A stretch of DNA of 39,089 bases from Flavobacteriaceae bacterium (lineage in GTDB: Bacteria > Bacteroidota > Bacteroidia > Flavobacteriales > Flavobacteriaceae): NCBI GenBank assembly GCA_029934835.1, contig JAOZLL010000014.1, positions 1-39,089 on the forward strand, read 5' to 3'. Shown here in pieces: positions 7,633 through 15,849 of the stretch. A program made the position numbers and the translations under genes. The notes beneath the pieces were generated by a model. That model saw nothing but the letters and a program-made list of their open reading frames with translations. It did no database searches and had not been told where the DNA came from. Each line of letters starts with the position of its first letter. Position 1 is the first letter of the stretch.

Positions 7633-7646
7633 TTTTTTTTTTTTTT
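7633..7646 (+). repeat. Homopolymer tract, 14 T
   Basis: An uninterrupted run of T lies 62 bases before the DUF4846 lipoprotein start. Such tracts slip in replication and are error-prone in sequencing. Confidence 0.9.
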
Positions 7647-7708
7647 GAATTGATAATCAGGTGGTTATATCAAACAAAATACTTAGGGAATTTCCACGTT
7701 ATCAATAC

Positions 7709-8572
7709 ATGAAAAAACTCATCTATCTATTTATAAATTTTTCAATCATTGTTTCCTGTCAAGATTCGGGAAGGAATATTCAAACTAAAACTTTATTCAC
7801 TGCCAAAGTTTCAACCAAACAACTACTCCAAAAAGAAGGGACTATTATTAAAACGCGCTTTAATCCACCAACAGGTTTTAGCAGATTACAAACGAAGTCA
7901 ACTAGTTTTGCTAGTTATCTACAAAACTTTAAACTTAAACCACACGATGCTAAAGTTCATTTATATAATGGGGAACTCAAATATAGACAAGATGTGCATT
8001 CTGCTGTTTTGGATATTGATGTAGGTACACGAGATTTACAGCAATGTGCTGATGCCACTATGAGATTAAGAGCAGAATATTTATACCAGCAAAAACAATT
8101 TGATAAAATCAGTTTTAATTTTACCAACGGTTTTAAAGCTACCTATTCCAAATGGCGGCAAGGAAATAGAATAAAAGTCAACGGAAATAAGGTTATTTGG
8201 GTGACATCTAATTCAGAATCAACATCATATAAATCATTTAGAAAGTATTTGGTGATGGTTTTTAGCTATGCGGGAACCTTATCTTTGGCTAAAGAACTGC
8301 CATCAGTTTCTTTAAAAAATTTAGAAATAGGCAATATATTTATTCAAGGAGGAAGTCCAGGTCATGCTATTATTGTAGTTGATATGGCAAAGAATGAACA
8401 AGGTAAAAAAATGTTTTTACTCGCTCAAAGCTATATGCCTGCACAAGAAATTCATATTTTAAAAAATCCAAACAACACCGAATTAAGCCCTTGGTATCAA
8501 ACTAAAAACTTAGAAAAACTAGTGACTCCAGAATGGACTTTTTCTAAGGAATATATAAAAGGTTTTAAATAA
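7709..8572 (+). CDS. DUF4846 family lipoprotein
   Basis: 287 aa from the ATG at 7709 (MKKLIYLFINFSIIVSC), with lipobox cysteine Cys17; the open frame extends upstream, but this start gives a proper lipoprotein signal. The body matches the DUF4846 pattern: a TRFNPPTGFSR opening, FKLKPHDAKVHLYNG, VLDIDVGTRDLQQCADA, and later GNIFIQGGSPGHAIIVVDMA and LLAQSYMPAQEIHIL before a conserved PWYQ. The family is common in Bacteroidota and has no established function. GSPGHAIIVVD and AQSYMPAQEIHIL contain His and Asp/Gln residues that could form an active site, but this is only a guess. It precedes ppdK in the same orientation by about 105 bases. Confidence 0.85.
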   Translation: MKKLIYLFINFSIIVSCQDSGRNIQTKTLFTAKVSTKQLLQKEGTIIKTRFNPPTGFSRLQTKSTSFASYLQNFKLKPHDAKVHLYNGELKYRQDVHSAVLDIDVGTRDLQQCADATMRLRAEYLYQQKQFDKISFNFTNGFKATYSKWRQGNRIKVNGNKVIWVTSNSESTSYKSFRKYLVMVFSYAGTLSLAKELPSVSLKNLEIGNIFIQGGSPGHAIIVVDMAKNEQGKKMFLLAQSYMPAQEIHILKNPNNTELSPWYQTKNLEKLVTPEWTFSKEYIKGFK

Positions 8573-8648
8573 ACTCATTTTCTGTTGTAACTATTCATCC
8601 AATAAAATATTTCTGATATTTATCAGCATCCATCTAATTGCATTTCCC

Positions 8649-8656
8649 TATTTTTG
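8649..8656 (+). promoter_or_regulatory. Probable -7 box (TATTTTTG) for ppdK
   Basis: An exact TAnnTTTG match 21 bases before the ATG at 8678. It suggests ppdK has its own short-leader promoter, separate from the DUF4846 gene. Confidence 0.5.
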
Positions 8657-8677
8657 TTGACTTAAATTCGAAATATT

Positions 8678-11386
8678 ATGACGACAACAAAAAATGTGTA
8701 CTTTTTTGGTAATAAAAAAGCTGATGGAGACACAACAATGAAAAACTTATTAGGTGGAAAAGGAGCTAACTTAGCTGAAATGAACCTTATTGGTGTTCCT
8801 GTACCTCCAGGTTTTACAATTACTACAGAAGTATGTACAGCATATAATAAAATAGGAAAAGAAAAAACGGTTGATTTACTCAAAAGTGAAGTAGAAGCAG
8901 CCATGAAAAAAGTTGAAGAGATCATGGGATCCAAGTTTGGGTCTAAAGAAAATCCACTTTTAATGTCTGTTCGTTCAGGAGCAAGAGTTTCTATGCCAGG
9001 TATGATGGATACCGTTCTAAATTTAGGTTTAAATGAAGAAGCTGTAGAAGGTATTGCAAAAAAATCTGGAAATGCTCGTTTTGCATGGGATTCTTACCGT
9101 CGTTTTGTACAGATGTATGGAGATGTTGTTTTAGGAATGAAACCAGAAACTAAAGAAGATATCGATCCATTTGAAGAAATAATGGAAGAATTAAAAGAGA
9201 AAAAAGGTTTAAAAGATGATACTGAATTTACAGTTGATGATTTAAAAACCTTAGTATCTCAATTTAAAACAGCTGTTAAAAAACGTACAGGACACGATTT
9301 TCCAGATAGCCCATGGGAACAACTTTGGGGTTCTGTAATGGCTGTATTTAACAGTTGGAATACTGATAGAGCGGTTTACTACAGAAGAATGAATAAAATT
9401 CCAGAAGAATGGGGAACTGCAGTAAATGTACAAGCCATGGTTTTTGGTAATATGGGACAAAATTCTGCTACAGGAGTTGCTTTTACACGTGATGCTGCTA
9501 CTGGAGAAAATATATTTATAGGAGAGTATTTAATTGATGCACAAGGAGAAGATGTAGTTGCCGGTGTAAGAACGCCACAACAAATTACTTTAGAAGGTTC
9601 AAAACGTTGGGCAAAATTAGCTCATGTTTCTGAAGAAGATAGAGCAGCAAACTATCCTTCTCTAGAAGAAAGAATGCCAGAGCGCTATACGGAACTAAAT
9701 AAAATTCAAAATGATTTAGAAGTACATTATAAAGATATGCAAGACATCGAATTTACCGTAGAAGATGGTAAATTATGGTTGTTGCAAACTCGTAATGGAA
9801 AACGTACAGGTGCTGCCATGATCAAGATTGCTATCGATATGGTAGATGAAGGAATGATCGACGAAAAAGAAGCATTATTACGTCAAGAACCAGAAAAATT
9901 AGATGAATTATTACATCCAGTATTTGACAAAAAAGCCATTAAATTAGCCAATGTTTGTGCAAAAGGATTGCCTGCATCACCTGGTGCAGCAACAGGTCAA
10001 TTGGTATTCTTTGCTGATGAAGCCAATAAATATGACGCTACCATTTTAGCACGTATTGAGACTTCTCCTGAAGATTTAGAAGGTATGAATATCGCTAAAG
10101 GTATTCTAACAGCTAAAGGAGGAATGACTTCTCATGCAGCTGTTGTTGCAAGAGGAATGGGTAAAACTTGTGTTTCTGGTGCTGGTGATATTAAAATTGA
10201 TTACCGTGCAAGAACTATGAAAACAGGTGGTAAAACCTATAAAGAAGGTGATTTTATCTCTTTAAATGGTTCTACTGGTGAAGTCTATGAAGGACAAATT
10301 GCTACAATCGAACCTAAAGTAGGTGGTGATTTTGGTAAATTAATGGACTTGACTTCTAAATACACTAGAATGTATGTAAGAACCAATGCAGACACGCCTC
10401 ATGATGCTCAAGTAGCTCGTGATTTTGGTGCAAAAGGTATTGGTCTGACAAGAACTGAACATATGTTCTTTGAAGGTGATAAAATTGTTGCCATGCGTGA
10501 AATGATTTTAGCAGATGATGTAGAAGGTAGAATAGCAGCTTTAGACAGATTATTACCGATTCAAAGAAAAGATTTTGAAGGAATTTTTGAAGCCATGCAC
10601 GATCTTCCTGTAACGGTTCGTTTATTGGATCCACCATTACACGAATTTGTACCTCATGACACAAAAGGTCAACAAGAGATGGCTGATGTTATGGGTGTAA
10701 GTATTGAGGTTATTAAAGAAAAGGTAGAAGGTCTTTCTGAATTTAACCCAATGTTAGGACATAGAGGTTGTCGTTTAGGAAATACCTATCCTGAAATTAC
10801 TGAAATGCAAACTAGAGCGATTATGGAAGCTGCATTAAACCTTAAACAAAGAGGTATTCATGCAAAACCAGAGATTATGGTTCCTTTAACTGGAACATTA
10901 GCTGAAATGAAAATGCAAGAAGGTATTATAAGAGAAACCATAGCTAAAATATTTGCAGAAAGAAATGATAGTATTGATCATATGGTTGGTACGATGATAG
11001 AAATTCCTCGTGCTGCCTTAACGGCAGATTTAATTGCTGAATCAGCTGAGTTTTTCTCTTTTGGAACAAATGATTTAACACAAATGGCATTTGGATATTC
11101 CCGTGATGATGCGGGTAAATTCTTACCTATCTATATTGAAAAAGGTATTTTAAAGAATGATCCTTTTGAAGTATTAGATCAAGAAGGTGTTGGACAATTA
11201 GTTGAGATGGCATGTGAGAAAGGAAAACAAACAAGACCTGACATCAAATTAGGAATCTGTGGAGAACACGGAGGAGAACCTTCATCTGTTGAATTCTGTC
11301 ACCGTACAGGATTAGAATATGTGAGTTGTTCACCTTATCGTGTGCCAATCGCAAGATTAGCAGCTGCTCAGGCTAATTTGAGATAA
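8678..11386 (+). CDS. ppdK: Pyruvate, phosphate dikinase
   Basis: 902 aa, within the usual size of PPDK, which interconverts pyruvate + ATP + phosphate and phosphoenolpyruvate + AMP + pyrophosphate in the cytoplasm. The N-terminal ATP-grasp half begins VYFFGNKKADG and has LGGKGANLAEM and SVRSGARVSMPGMMDT. The swivelling phosphohistidine domain has GGMTSHAAVVARGMGK with catalytic His486. The C-terminal PEP/pyruvate barrel has GIGLTRTEHMFF, FGTNDLTQMAFGYSRDD and GICGEHGGEPSSVEF with catalytic Cys861. All key motifs are intact. It has its own promoter box and a strong terminator, so it is likely a single-gene unit. Confidence 0.98.
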   Translation: MTTTKNVYFFGNKKADGDTTMKNLLGGKGANLAEMNLIGVPVPPGFTITTEVCTAYNKIGKEKTVDLLKSEVEAAMKKVEEIMGSKFGSKENPLLMSVRSGARVSMPGMMDTVLNLGLNEEAVEGIAKKSGNARFAWDSYRRFVQMYGDVVLGMKPETKEDIDPFEEIMEELKEKKGLKDDTEFTVDDLKTLVSQFKTAVKKRTGHDFPDSPWEQLWGSVMAVFNSWNTDRAVYYRRMNKIPEEWGTAVNVQAMVFGNMGQNSATGVAFTRDAATGENIFIGEYLIDAQGEDVVAGVRTPQQITLEGSKRWAKLAHVSEEDRAANYPSLEERMPERYTELNKIQNDLEVHYKDMQDIEFTVEDGKLWLLQTRNGKRTGAAMIKIAIDMVDEGMIDEKEALLRQEPEKLDELLHPVFDKKAIKLANVCAKGLPASPGAATGQLVFFADEANKYDATILARIETSPEDLEGMNIAKGILTAKGGMTSHAAVVARGMGKTCVSGAGDIKIDYRARTMKTGGKTYKEGDFISLNGSTGEVYEGQIATIEPKVGGDFGKLMDLTSKYTRMYVRTNADTPHDAQVARDFGAKGIGLTRTEHMFFEGDKIVAMREMILADDVEGRIAALDRLLPIQRKDFEGIFEAMHDLPVTVRLLDPPLHEFVPHDTKGQQEMADVMGVSIEVIKEKVEGLSEFNPMLGHRGCRLGNTYPEITEMQTRAIMEAALNLKQRGIHAKPEIMVPLTGTLAEMKMQEGIIRETIAKIFAERNDSIDHMVGTMIEIPRAALTADLIAESAEFFSFGTNDLTQMAFGYSRDDAGKFLPIYIEKGILKNDPFEVLDQEGVGQLVEMACEKGKQTRPDIKLGICGEHGGEPSSVEFCHRTGLEYVSCSPYRVPIARLAAAQANLR

Positions 11387-11410
11387 CAATAACTATCTTT
11401 TAAAAATATA

Positions 11411-11447
11411 AAAGGGAAACTTTCAACAAGAGTTTCCCTTTTTTTAT
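11411..11447. terminator. Bidirectional intrinsic terminator after ppdK
   Basis: A perfect 11-bp stem: AAAGGGAAACT at 11411-11421 with AGTTTCCCTTT at 11431-11441, followed by a T run on the + strand. It lies between the convergent ppdK and glycosyltransferase genes and can serve both; the A run at the left arm gives Ts on the other strand. Confidence 0.9.
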
Positions 11448-11465
11448 GATAAAAAGAAACTCATA

Positions 11466-12512
11466 TCATGTAAATCCCTCGTAGTTATCTACTTGTTCTA
11501 AGAGTTTAAGACGAAAATTTTTTTGTAAAGAAAAAGGAGCTATCTTTTGTTTCTCTAGATGTTGGGCAAGATAAAGCTGTTCTGACTGACCTGGTGTTGG
11601 AATAAAAAATGCTTTTTTTTCTAATTTACTCAAATCCATTAGAGTTGAATAACCCGAACGTGCTAGTACGAGTTCACTTTCATTGATTACTTTTTGCAAA
11701 TCATCACCTAAAAGGTAGTTGTAAATTGTCAGTGTATTTTCCTGTGTTTTATCTATTTCATTTTCAATAACACCACGTATAAGACAAACCTTTTTAGAGG
11801 TGTTTTTAAGTTCGTTTAACAGCTTTTTTTCTAATAGACTACGTTGTGGCTCTGGACCCGACAATAAGACCAGAATATCATACTTAATAGGAATATTTTG
11901 CTTTTCTAATGAACTTAAAATCCCAATATAGGTTCTTGGAATTGGAAAAGAATCAATATGAGATAATACGCCGCCAAGATTTGGTGATTTCTCTACATCA
12001 GGAATCCAACATAGATCAAAGTTTTTTATAATTTTCTGATGAAATTTAGTCGTTAAGAAAGTAAATAATCCTGATTTTACCTGTAATTGATGGGTTATAT
12101 AAATACTTGTAATATCCTCATGAAATGCACCAAAACGATTATCTGAAATTAGGATATCAATATTTTTCTTTTTTACTAACTCATGAATCCTTTTTTGTTC
12201 TTGTTTATATATTTTTATAAATCTTGGTAATTGACTCAGTAATTTCAAAGTAAAAAATCTAGATTTTTTAGCATATTCTACTTGATAGCTAGGCAAATCA
12301 TAACAAATTATATCTGGAAAAATCTTTTGTAATAGTTTTAAAGCATCACCATCAGATGCCAGTATAGGTGTAAATCCATTTTCTTGTAATTGTTTGATAA
12401 TAGGAATACATCGAGTTGCATGCCCAATTCCCCAATTAAGAGGAGCAACTAAAACATGCCCATTTTTGGGAAAAGTTTTTATATGTTTTGATAGGCAAAA
12501 AGACCGGAACAT
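11466..12512 (-). CDS. Glycosyltransferase family protein (GT28/MurG-like fold)
   Basis: 348 aa. The N-terminal block HVLVAPLNWGIGHATRCIPII (residues 19-39) is the glycine-rich sugar- or acceptor-binding loop of the MurG/GT28-like superfamily. The C-terminal half has ILVLLSGPEPQRS and LARSGYSTLMDLSKLEKKAFFIPTPGQSEQ, the place of the UDP-sugar binding site. Proteins of this type are common in Bacteroidota and usually annotated only as glycosyltransferases; donor and acceptor are unknown. The ATG at 12510-12512 gives 18 residues before the first conserved block, slightly long, but no other ATG lies between. A -7 box TAGTTTTG (12545-12552) with a TTG 17 bases upstream supports transcription from just before this start. 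Confidence 0.82.
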   Translation of the reverse strand: MFRSFCLSKHIKTFPKNGHVLVAPLNWGIGHATRCIPIIKQLQENGFTPILASDGDALKLLQKIFPDIICYDLPSYQVEYAKKSRFFTLKLLSQLPRFIKIYKQEQKRIHELVKKKNIDILISDNRFGAFHEDITSIYITHQLQVKSGLFTFLTTKFHQKIIKNFDLCWIPDVEKSPNLGGVLSHIDSFPIPRTYIGILSSLEKQNIPIKYDILVLLSGPEPQRSLLEKKLLNELKNTSKKVCLIRGVIENEIDKTQENTLTIYNYLLGDDLQKVINESELVLARSGYSTLMDLSKLEKKAFFIPTPGQSEQLYLAQHLEKQKIAPFSLQKNFRLKLLEQVDNYEGFT

Positions 12513-12544
12513 GAACTGAGGTTTTACTTCTTATTCGTTATATA

Positions 12545-12572
12545 CAAAACTACTCTTTTAAGATTATATCAA
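12545..12572 (-). promoter_or_regulatory. Probable promoter for the glycosyltransferase gene
   Basis: On the minus strand, TTG (12570-12572), 17 bases, then TAGTTTTG (12545-12552) fits the Bacteroidota -33/-7 pattern. The expected start point is about 12540, giving a leader of roughly 27 bases. Confidence 0.55.
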
Positions 12573-12725
12573 CTTAAAAATCGATCTAAACTAGCATTTT
12601 AATTAAAAACTCTATTTTTGGGAAATGTTTTATCAGCTAGTATCAATTGTCTTTTTAAAAAGTCTATCTCAAAACCTTTATCAAAGGAATAACAAAAGAC
12701 TTGCCTTAAAATCAGCATATAGTTT

Positions 12726-13646
12726 ATGATACATCAACTTCTATCGTTTGCTTTAAAAAAGGCTAAAATACTTCCTTTAAATAAGGATACTAAATACATT
12801 TTATTTAGTGACTTACATAAAGGTAACAATAGCTATGCAGATGATTTTTCGCATAATATGCGTATTTACAAAGAAGCTTTGCATCATTATTATAAAAATG
12901 ATTTTACTTATATTGAATTAGGTGATGGACTAGAACTTTGGGAGAATAGAAAAATAAAACCCATTATTGAAGCACATCAAGTTATCTTCGATTTATTAAA
13001 AGATTTTCACGAGCAGAAGAGATTATACTTGCTTTATGGTAATCACGATATGATTATGATGTATCCCTTTATGGTAAAAAAACTCTTGGGTTCCGTTTTT
13101 ACTGATTTAAAATATTATGAGAGTATTTTGCTACAAACGGAAAATCCTAAAAATAATTTTTTGTTACTCCATGGTCATCAAGCAGATTATATGAATTATC
13201 TTTTTTGGTGGTTTCATCGGTTTTTAGTGCGATATGTTTGGAAACCTTTACAATTAATTGGAATTACGGATCCTACGAGTCCTGCTAAGAATTTTAAAGA
13301 ATTGATAAAAGTAGAACGTAGAATGAAAGAATGGATTCAAAAAAATGACAACCAACCTGTTATTTTTGGGCATACACATCGACCGCGTTTTCCTTCACCT
13401 AGTCTCTCGCAAAGGCGCAAAGACGCCAAGAAAACCGATGAAAATAAAGTCTTAGAAAAAGAAATACCAATGTTTAATACAGGAAGCTGTGTGCATCCTG
13501 AATCTATTATTGGTATTGAGATCGTAAATATGCAAATTAGTATGGTGAAATGGCAAGATGATGGCGATTCACAAAAAACAGTAAAAGTGGTTTTGGAAGG
13601 ACCTGTTGATTTGGATAAATACTGGGCTTCGACAAGCTCAGCCTGA
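12726..13646 (+). CDS. Calcineurin-like metallophosphoesterase with repeat insertions
   Basis: 306 aa. The five metal-binding motifs of the metallophosphoesterase family are present in order: FSDLHKG, GDGLELW, YGNHD, LHGHQAD and FGHTHRP. Between HGHQAD and FGHTHRP there is a Trp/Phe-rich segment (MNYLFWWFHRFLVRYVW), probably membrane-associated. The overall plan recalls LpxH-type UDP-2,3-diacylglucosamine hydrolases, but the substrate cannot be assigned. Two oddities come from repeats: directly after GHTHRPRFPS the stretch LSQRRKDAKK is encoded by the CGCAAAG-type repeat at 13405-13430. The last codons (YWASTSSA and the stop) are encoded by a palindromic repeat. The core motifs are not interrupted, so the enzyme may still work. 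Confidence 0.88.
   Translation: MIHQLLSFALKKAKILPLNKDTKYILFSDLHKGNNSYADDFSHNMRIYKEALHHYYKNDFTYIELGDGLELWENRKIKPIIEAHQVIFDLLKDFHEQKRLYLLYGNHDMIMMYPFMVKKLLGSVFTDLKYYESILLQTENPKNNFLLLHGHQADYMNYLFWWFHRFLVRYVWKPLQLIGITDPTSPAKNFKELIKVERRMKEWIQKNDNQPVIFGHTHRPRFPSPSLSQRRKDAKKTDENKVLEKEIPMFNTGSCVHPESIIGIEIVNMQISMVKWQDDGDSQKTVKVVLEGPVDLDKYWASTSSA
13405..13430. repeat. Interspersed CGCAAAG-type repeat inside a coding region
   Basis: TCTCGCAAAGGCGCAAAG followed by ACGCCAAG, the same family as the intergenic copy at 458-479. It keeps the metallophosphoesterase frame open and adds a basic surface segment. Confidence 0.65.
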
Positions 13647-13647
13647 C
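13622..13647. repeat. Palindromic GGCTTCGACAAGCTCAG repeat forming the 3' end of a gene
   Basis: An 8-bp stem (CTGGGCTT 13622-13629 with AAGCTCAG 13634-13641, one G-U pair) and a CGAC loop. This repeat word is widespread in bacterial genomes, including Bacteroidota. It supplies the last codons and the TGA stop (13644-13646) of the metallophosphoesterase and may act as a weak terminator between convergent genes. Confidence 0.7.
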
Positions 13648-13662
13648 TAATAGTGTAAAAAA

Positions 13663-14403
13663 CTACAAACCTCGTTCTGCTTGAATAGCTTCGTACGCCT
13701 TTTGAATTCTTTTAAACTTTTCCTCAGCTCCTTTTTGATGTTCTTCTCCTAGATGTCGCACTTTATCTGGATGGAATTTTTTTGCCATCTTACGATAGGC
13801 TTTTTTTAACGCTATATTAGAGGCTGATTTGGTGATTTCTAGAATGCGGTAGTTGGCATCACTGGAATCATAAAACATGGCTTTTATAGATTCATAATCG
13901 CGCTGCCCTATTCCTAAATAATTGGCTATTTGACGAATTTTATTCTCCTCAAGATCATTAACATGTCCATCAGCCTTTGCTATATTGAATAAAAAATGAA
14001 GTAACTGCAAACGTGAAGGATGATCCATAAACTGGCGTACTTGCATGGCAACTTGCCGTGTTGAGATATCATCTTTACTTATTATTTGACTAAATAATTT
14101 AAAGGCTTTATCAGCACGTGCTTTTCCATACATAGAAATAAATTGTAGGCGCACAAATTCTTGTTCACGTTTGTCTACTTTACCATCTGCTTTTATGACA
14201 ATTGCTGCTAGTAGTAATAAGGAAACTTCAAAATCACCCGATTGGGTTTGATATCTATCGCGAGATTGTCTTGGATCAATATCTAATTGTTCAAACTTTA
14301 CACCATCGACAACACTACCTAAAATAAAACCAAGTGCCGCACCGATTGGACCACCAAATGACCATCCTAGTGTTGCTCCTACCCATTTTGAAAAGTTTGC
14401 CAT
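13663..14403 (-). CDS. TerB/J-domain protein (DjlA-like co-chaperone)
   Basis: 246 aa. The N-terminus has a glycine-rich membrane-prone segment (WSFGGPIGAALGFILGSVVDG, about residues 14-34). The middle (about 60-175) is a TerB-like all-helical domain with two acidic turns, KADGKVDKRE and AKADGHVND. The C-terminus (about 182-246) is a J domain with HPD at 211-213, which should stimulate an Hsp70 (DnaK). This order, TM-TerB-J, is that of DjlA, a membrane-attached J protein. Its client is unknown. The stop lies 16 bases from the convergent metallophosphoesterase, and a heptamer repeat array sits directly upstream of the start. Confidence 0.88.
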   Translation of the reverse strand: MANFSKWVGATLGWSFGGPIGAALGFILGSVVDGVKFEQLDIDPRQSRDRYQTQSGDFEVSLLLLAAIVIKADGKVDKREQEFVRLQFISMYGKARADKAFKLFSQIISKDDISTRQVAMQVRQFMDHPSRLQLLHFLFNIAKADGHVNDLEENKIRQIANYLGIGQRDYESIKAMFYDSSDANYRILEITKSASNIALKKAYRKMAKKFHPDKVRHLGEEHQKGAEEKFKRIQKAYEAIQAERGL

Positions 14404-14413
14404 TGTTATAGAT

Positions 14414-14462
14414 GTTAGTCGTTAGTCGTTAGTCGTTGGACGTTGGACGTTGGACGTTGGAC
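14414..14462. repeat. Heptamer tandem repeat (3 x GTTAGTC, 4 x GTTGGAC)
   Basis: Seven perfect 7-bp units fill 14414-14462, ending 10 bases from the ATG of the TerB/J-domain gene, so they lie in its 5' leader or promoter-proximal DNA. The two halves differ by two bases per unit, showing two expansion events. Confidence 0.92.
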
Positions 14463-14499
14463 GAAATTATTAATTATCCTAATCTCTGTAAAACGAGGT

Positions 14500-14507
14500 C
14501 AAAAGTA
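14500..14507 (-). promoter_or_regulatory. Possible -7 box (TACTTTTG) for the TerB/J-domain gene
   Basis: An exact TAnnTTTG match on the minus strand, 97 bases before the ATG. If used, the heptamer array would be transcribed within the leader. Confidence 0.4.
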
Positions 14508-14580
14508 GGGAAAAATTTGCTGTTAAAATTAGTGTAATTTTTTAATCAGGTTTAAGAGGAAATAGAATAAAAGATGCGAT

Positions 14581-14634
14581 AAAAAAAGAGCAGTGTCCTC
14601 ACACTGCTCTTAACGGTTTATCAAGTGATAAACC
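14581..14634 (-). terminator. Intrinsic terminator after the collagen-like lipoprotein gene
   Basis: A perfect 11-bp stem, AAGAGCAGTGT (14586-14596) and ACACTGCTCTT (14601-14611), has a run of T on the minus strand directly after it. A second hairpin, GGTTTATC with GATAAACC (14615-14634), lies just before it. Nothing else was recognised in the 281-bp gap apart from the heptamer array. Confidence 0.88.
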
Positions 14635-14684
14635 TTTCCCAAAAAAATATTTTTCTCTTTCTTAATTTATTATATTACTAAAAC

Positions 14685-15293
14685 TTACTCTGGATTGATA
14701 CCATAATAAGCACATACTGCGTAATAATCGTTTACTTCGATACCAGCTGCTTCTAATTCGTTATAAACTGCTTGTTGAGTACTTGCTACTCTACCATTAC
14801 CATCAGTATCTGTAGTTCCTGTTGATTCAATTATTATGACCTTTACCCAAGTCATTGCTGGTAAATCTGCTGTTGCGGTACGACCTCCATCTGGATCATA
14901 GGATATGATATCATAATTGCTACTAGCATAACTAACACCGTACTGTTTGTTTCCACTTGGCGTTATTACCGTTCCTGGAACTGAAAATATATTAGTAATA
15001 GCTGCCTGATTCACATAACCTAAAATTGCGTCTCCATTACTAACACTTGTTGATAAACTACCAATTGATAATCTTAAATAAGAATTAGAAGTAGACCATA
15101 ATGGGTTATTAAATACATAAGTTTGCACATTAGCATTACCATCAGTACCATCAGTACCATTTGTTCCAGCAGTTCCTGCAGGACCAGTTGCTCCATCTGC
15201 TCCATCTGCTCCGTCATCTCCACTACAAGATGAAACGGCAAAGCCTAAAAATAATACAAATGTTGCGTAGGTTAAAAATTTCATTGTTTTCAT
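14685..15293 (-). CDS. Lipoprotein with a short collagen-like stretch
   Basis: 202 aa. A signal peptide with lipobox ends at Cys23 (VSSC). It is followed by nine collagen-type G-x-y triplets in residues 28-54 (GADGADGATGPAG onward). The rest is a Ser/Thr/Tyr-rich beta domain (YVFNNPLWSTSNSYLRLSIG) with a GNGRVAST segment and a C-terminal YYAVCAYYGINPE. Collagen-like stalks behind a lipobox recur in Flavobacteriaceae surface proteins, where the stalk may space the C-terminal domain from the membrane; no function is established. It lies first in a run of signal-peptide genes and has its own strong terminator downstream. Confidence 0.8.
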   Translation of the reverse strand: MKTMKFLTYATFVLFLGFAVSSCSGDDGADGADGATGPAGTAGTNGTDGTDGNANVQTYVFNNPLWSTSNSYLRLSIGSLSTSVSNGDAILGYVNQAAITNIFSVPGTVITPSGNKQYGVSYASSNYDIISYDPDGGRTATADLPAMTWVKVIIIESTGTTDTDGNGRVASTQQAVYNELEAAGIEVNDYYAVCAYYGINPE

Positions 15294-15351
15294 AATAAAT
15301 CAGATTTTAAAAAAATTAATAATTGTTGCTTGTTATTTTATATTTGTTGTT

Positions 15352-15840
15352 CTATTTATCAAAATAATGTTCGTATTTCGCGCTGATTTGCTCAATACGA
15401 TCTTTAAATGCAGTGCCTACTTGCTCTAAGGCTTTTAGCTGCGTATCGTTAATTATTCCTTGTTCTTTTTGACTGGTAACATAGCTTTCAAATTTTTCCA
15501 TTGAAGCAATCATCTGTGTGCTATTACTCGCAAATTCTAGCATTAGTTTCCCTGCTTTAAGTTGATCCATTAAACCCGCTTCTTCGTCACTTTCACTTTT
15601 TTTCACTAAATCTTTACCATCTATGGCTAGTTGTTCCATATTATCTGAAAACTCGTTAATGGCTTTTTCAGAAGATTTAATGACTTCGACCAATGCTGTA
15701 TCATCTTTAATCTCATCAGCTATTTCTATTGTCATAGGAGCTAAAAAATCGGCACTTCGTTTTTTATCATTACCTGAACAAGCACTGATAAACAATATCA
15801 CCGTTACTAGTATTGCGACTATTTTTATACTTTTTATCAT
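15352..15840 (-). CDS. Hypothetical lipoprotein, helical
   Basis: 162 aa. Lipobox FISAC with Cys21 after a clear signal peptide. The mature part is charged and predicted helical (EIADEIKDDTALVEVIKSS, AINEFSDNMEQL), without recognised domains. The start is nine bases after the stop of the upstream lipoprotein gene, so they are almost certainly one operon. Not recognised as a known family. Confidence 0.78.
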   Translation of the reverse strand: MIKSIKIVAILVTVILFISACSGNDKKRSADFLAPMTIEIADEIKDDTALVEVIKSSEKAINEFSDNMEQLAIDGKDLVKKSESDEEAGLMDQLKAGKLMLEFASNSTQMIASMEKFESYVTSQKEQGIINDTQLKALEQVGTAFKDRIEQISAKYEHYFDK

Positions 15841-15849
15841 AATTTTCTT

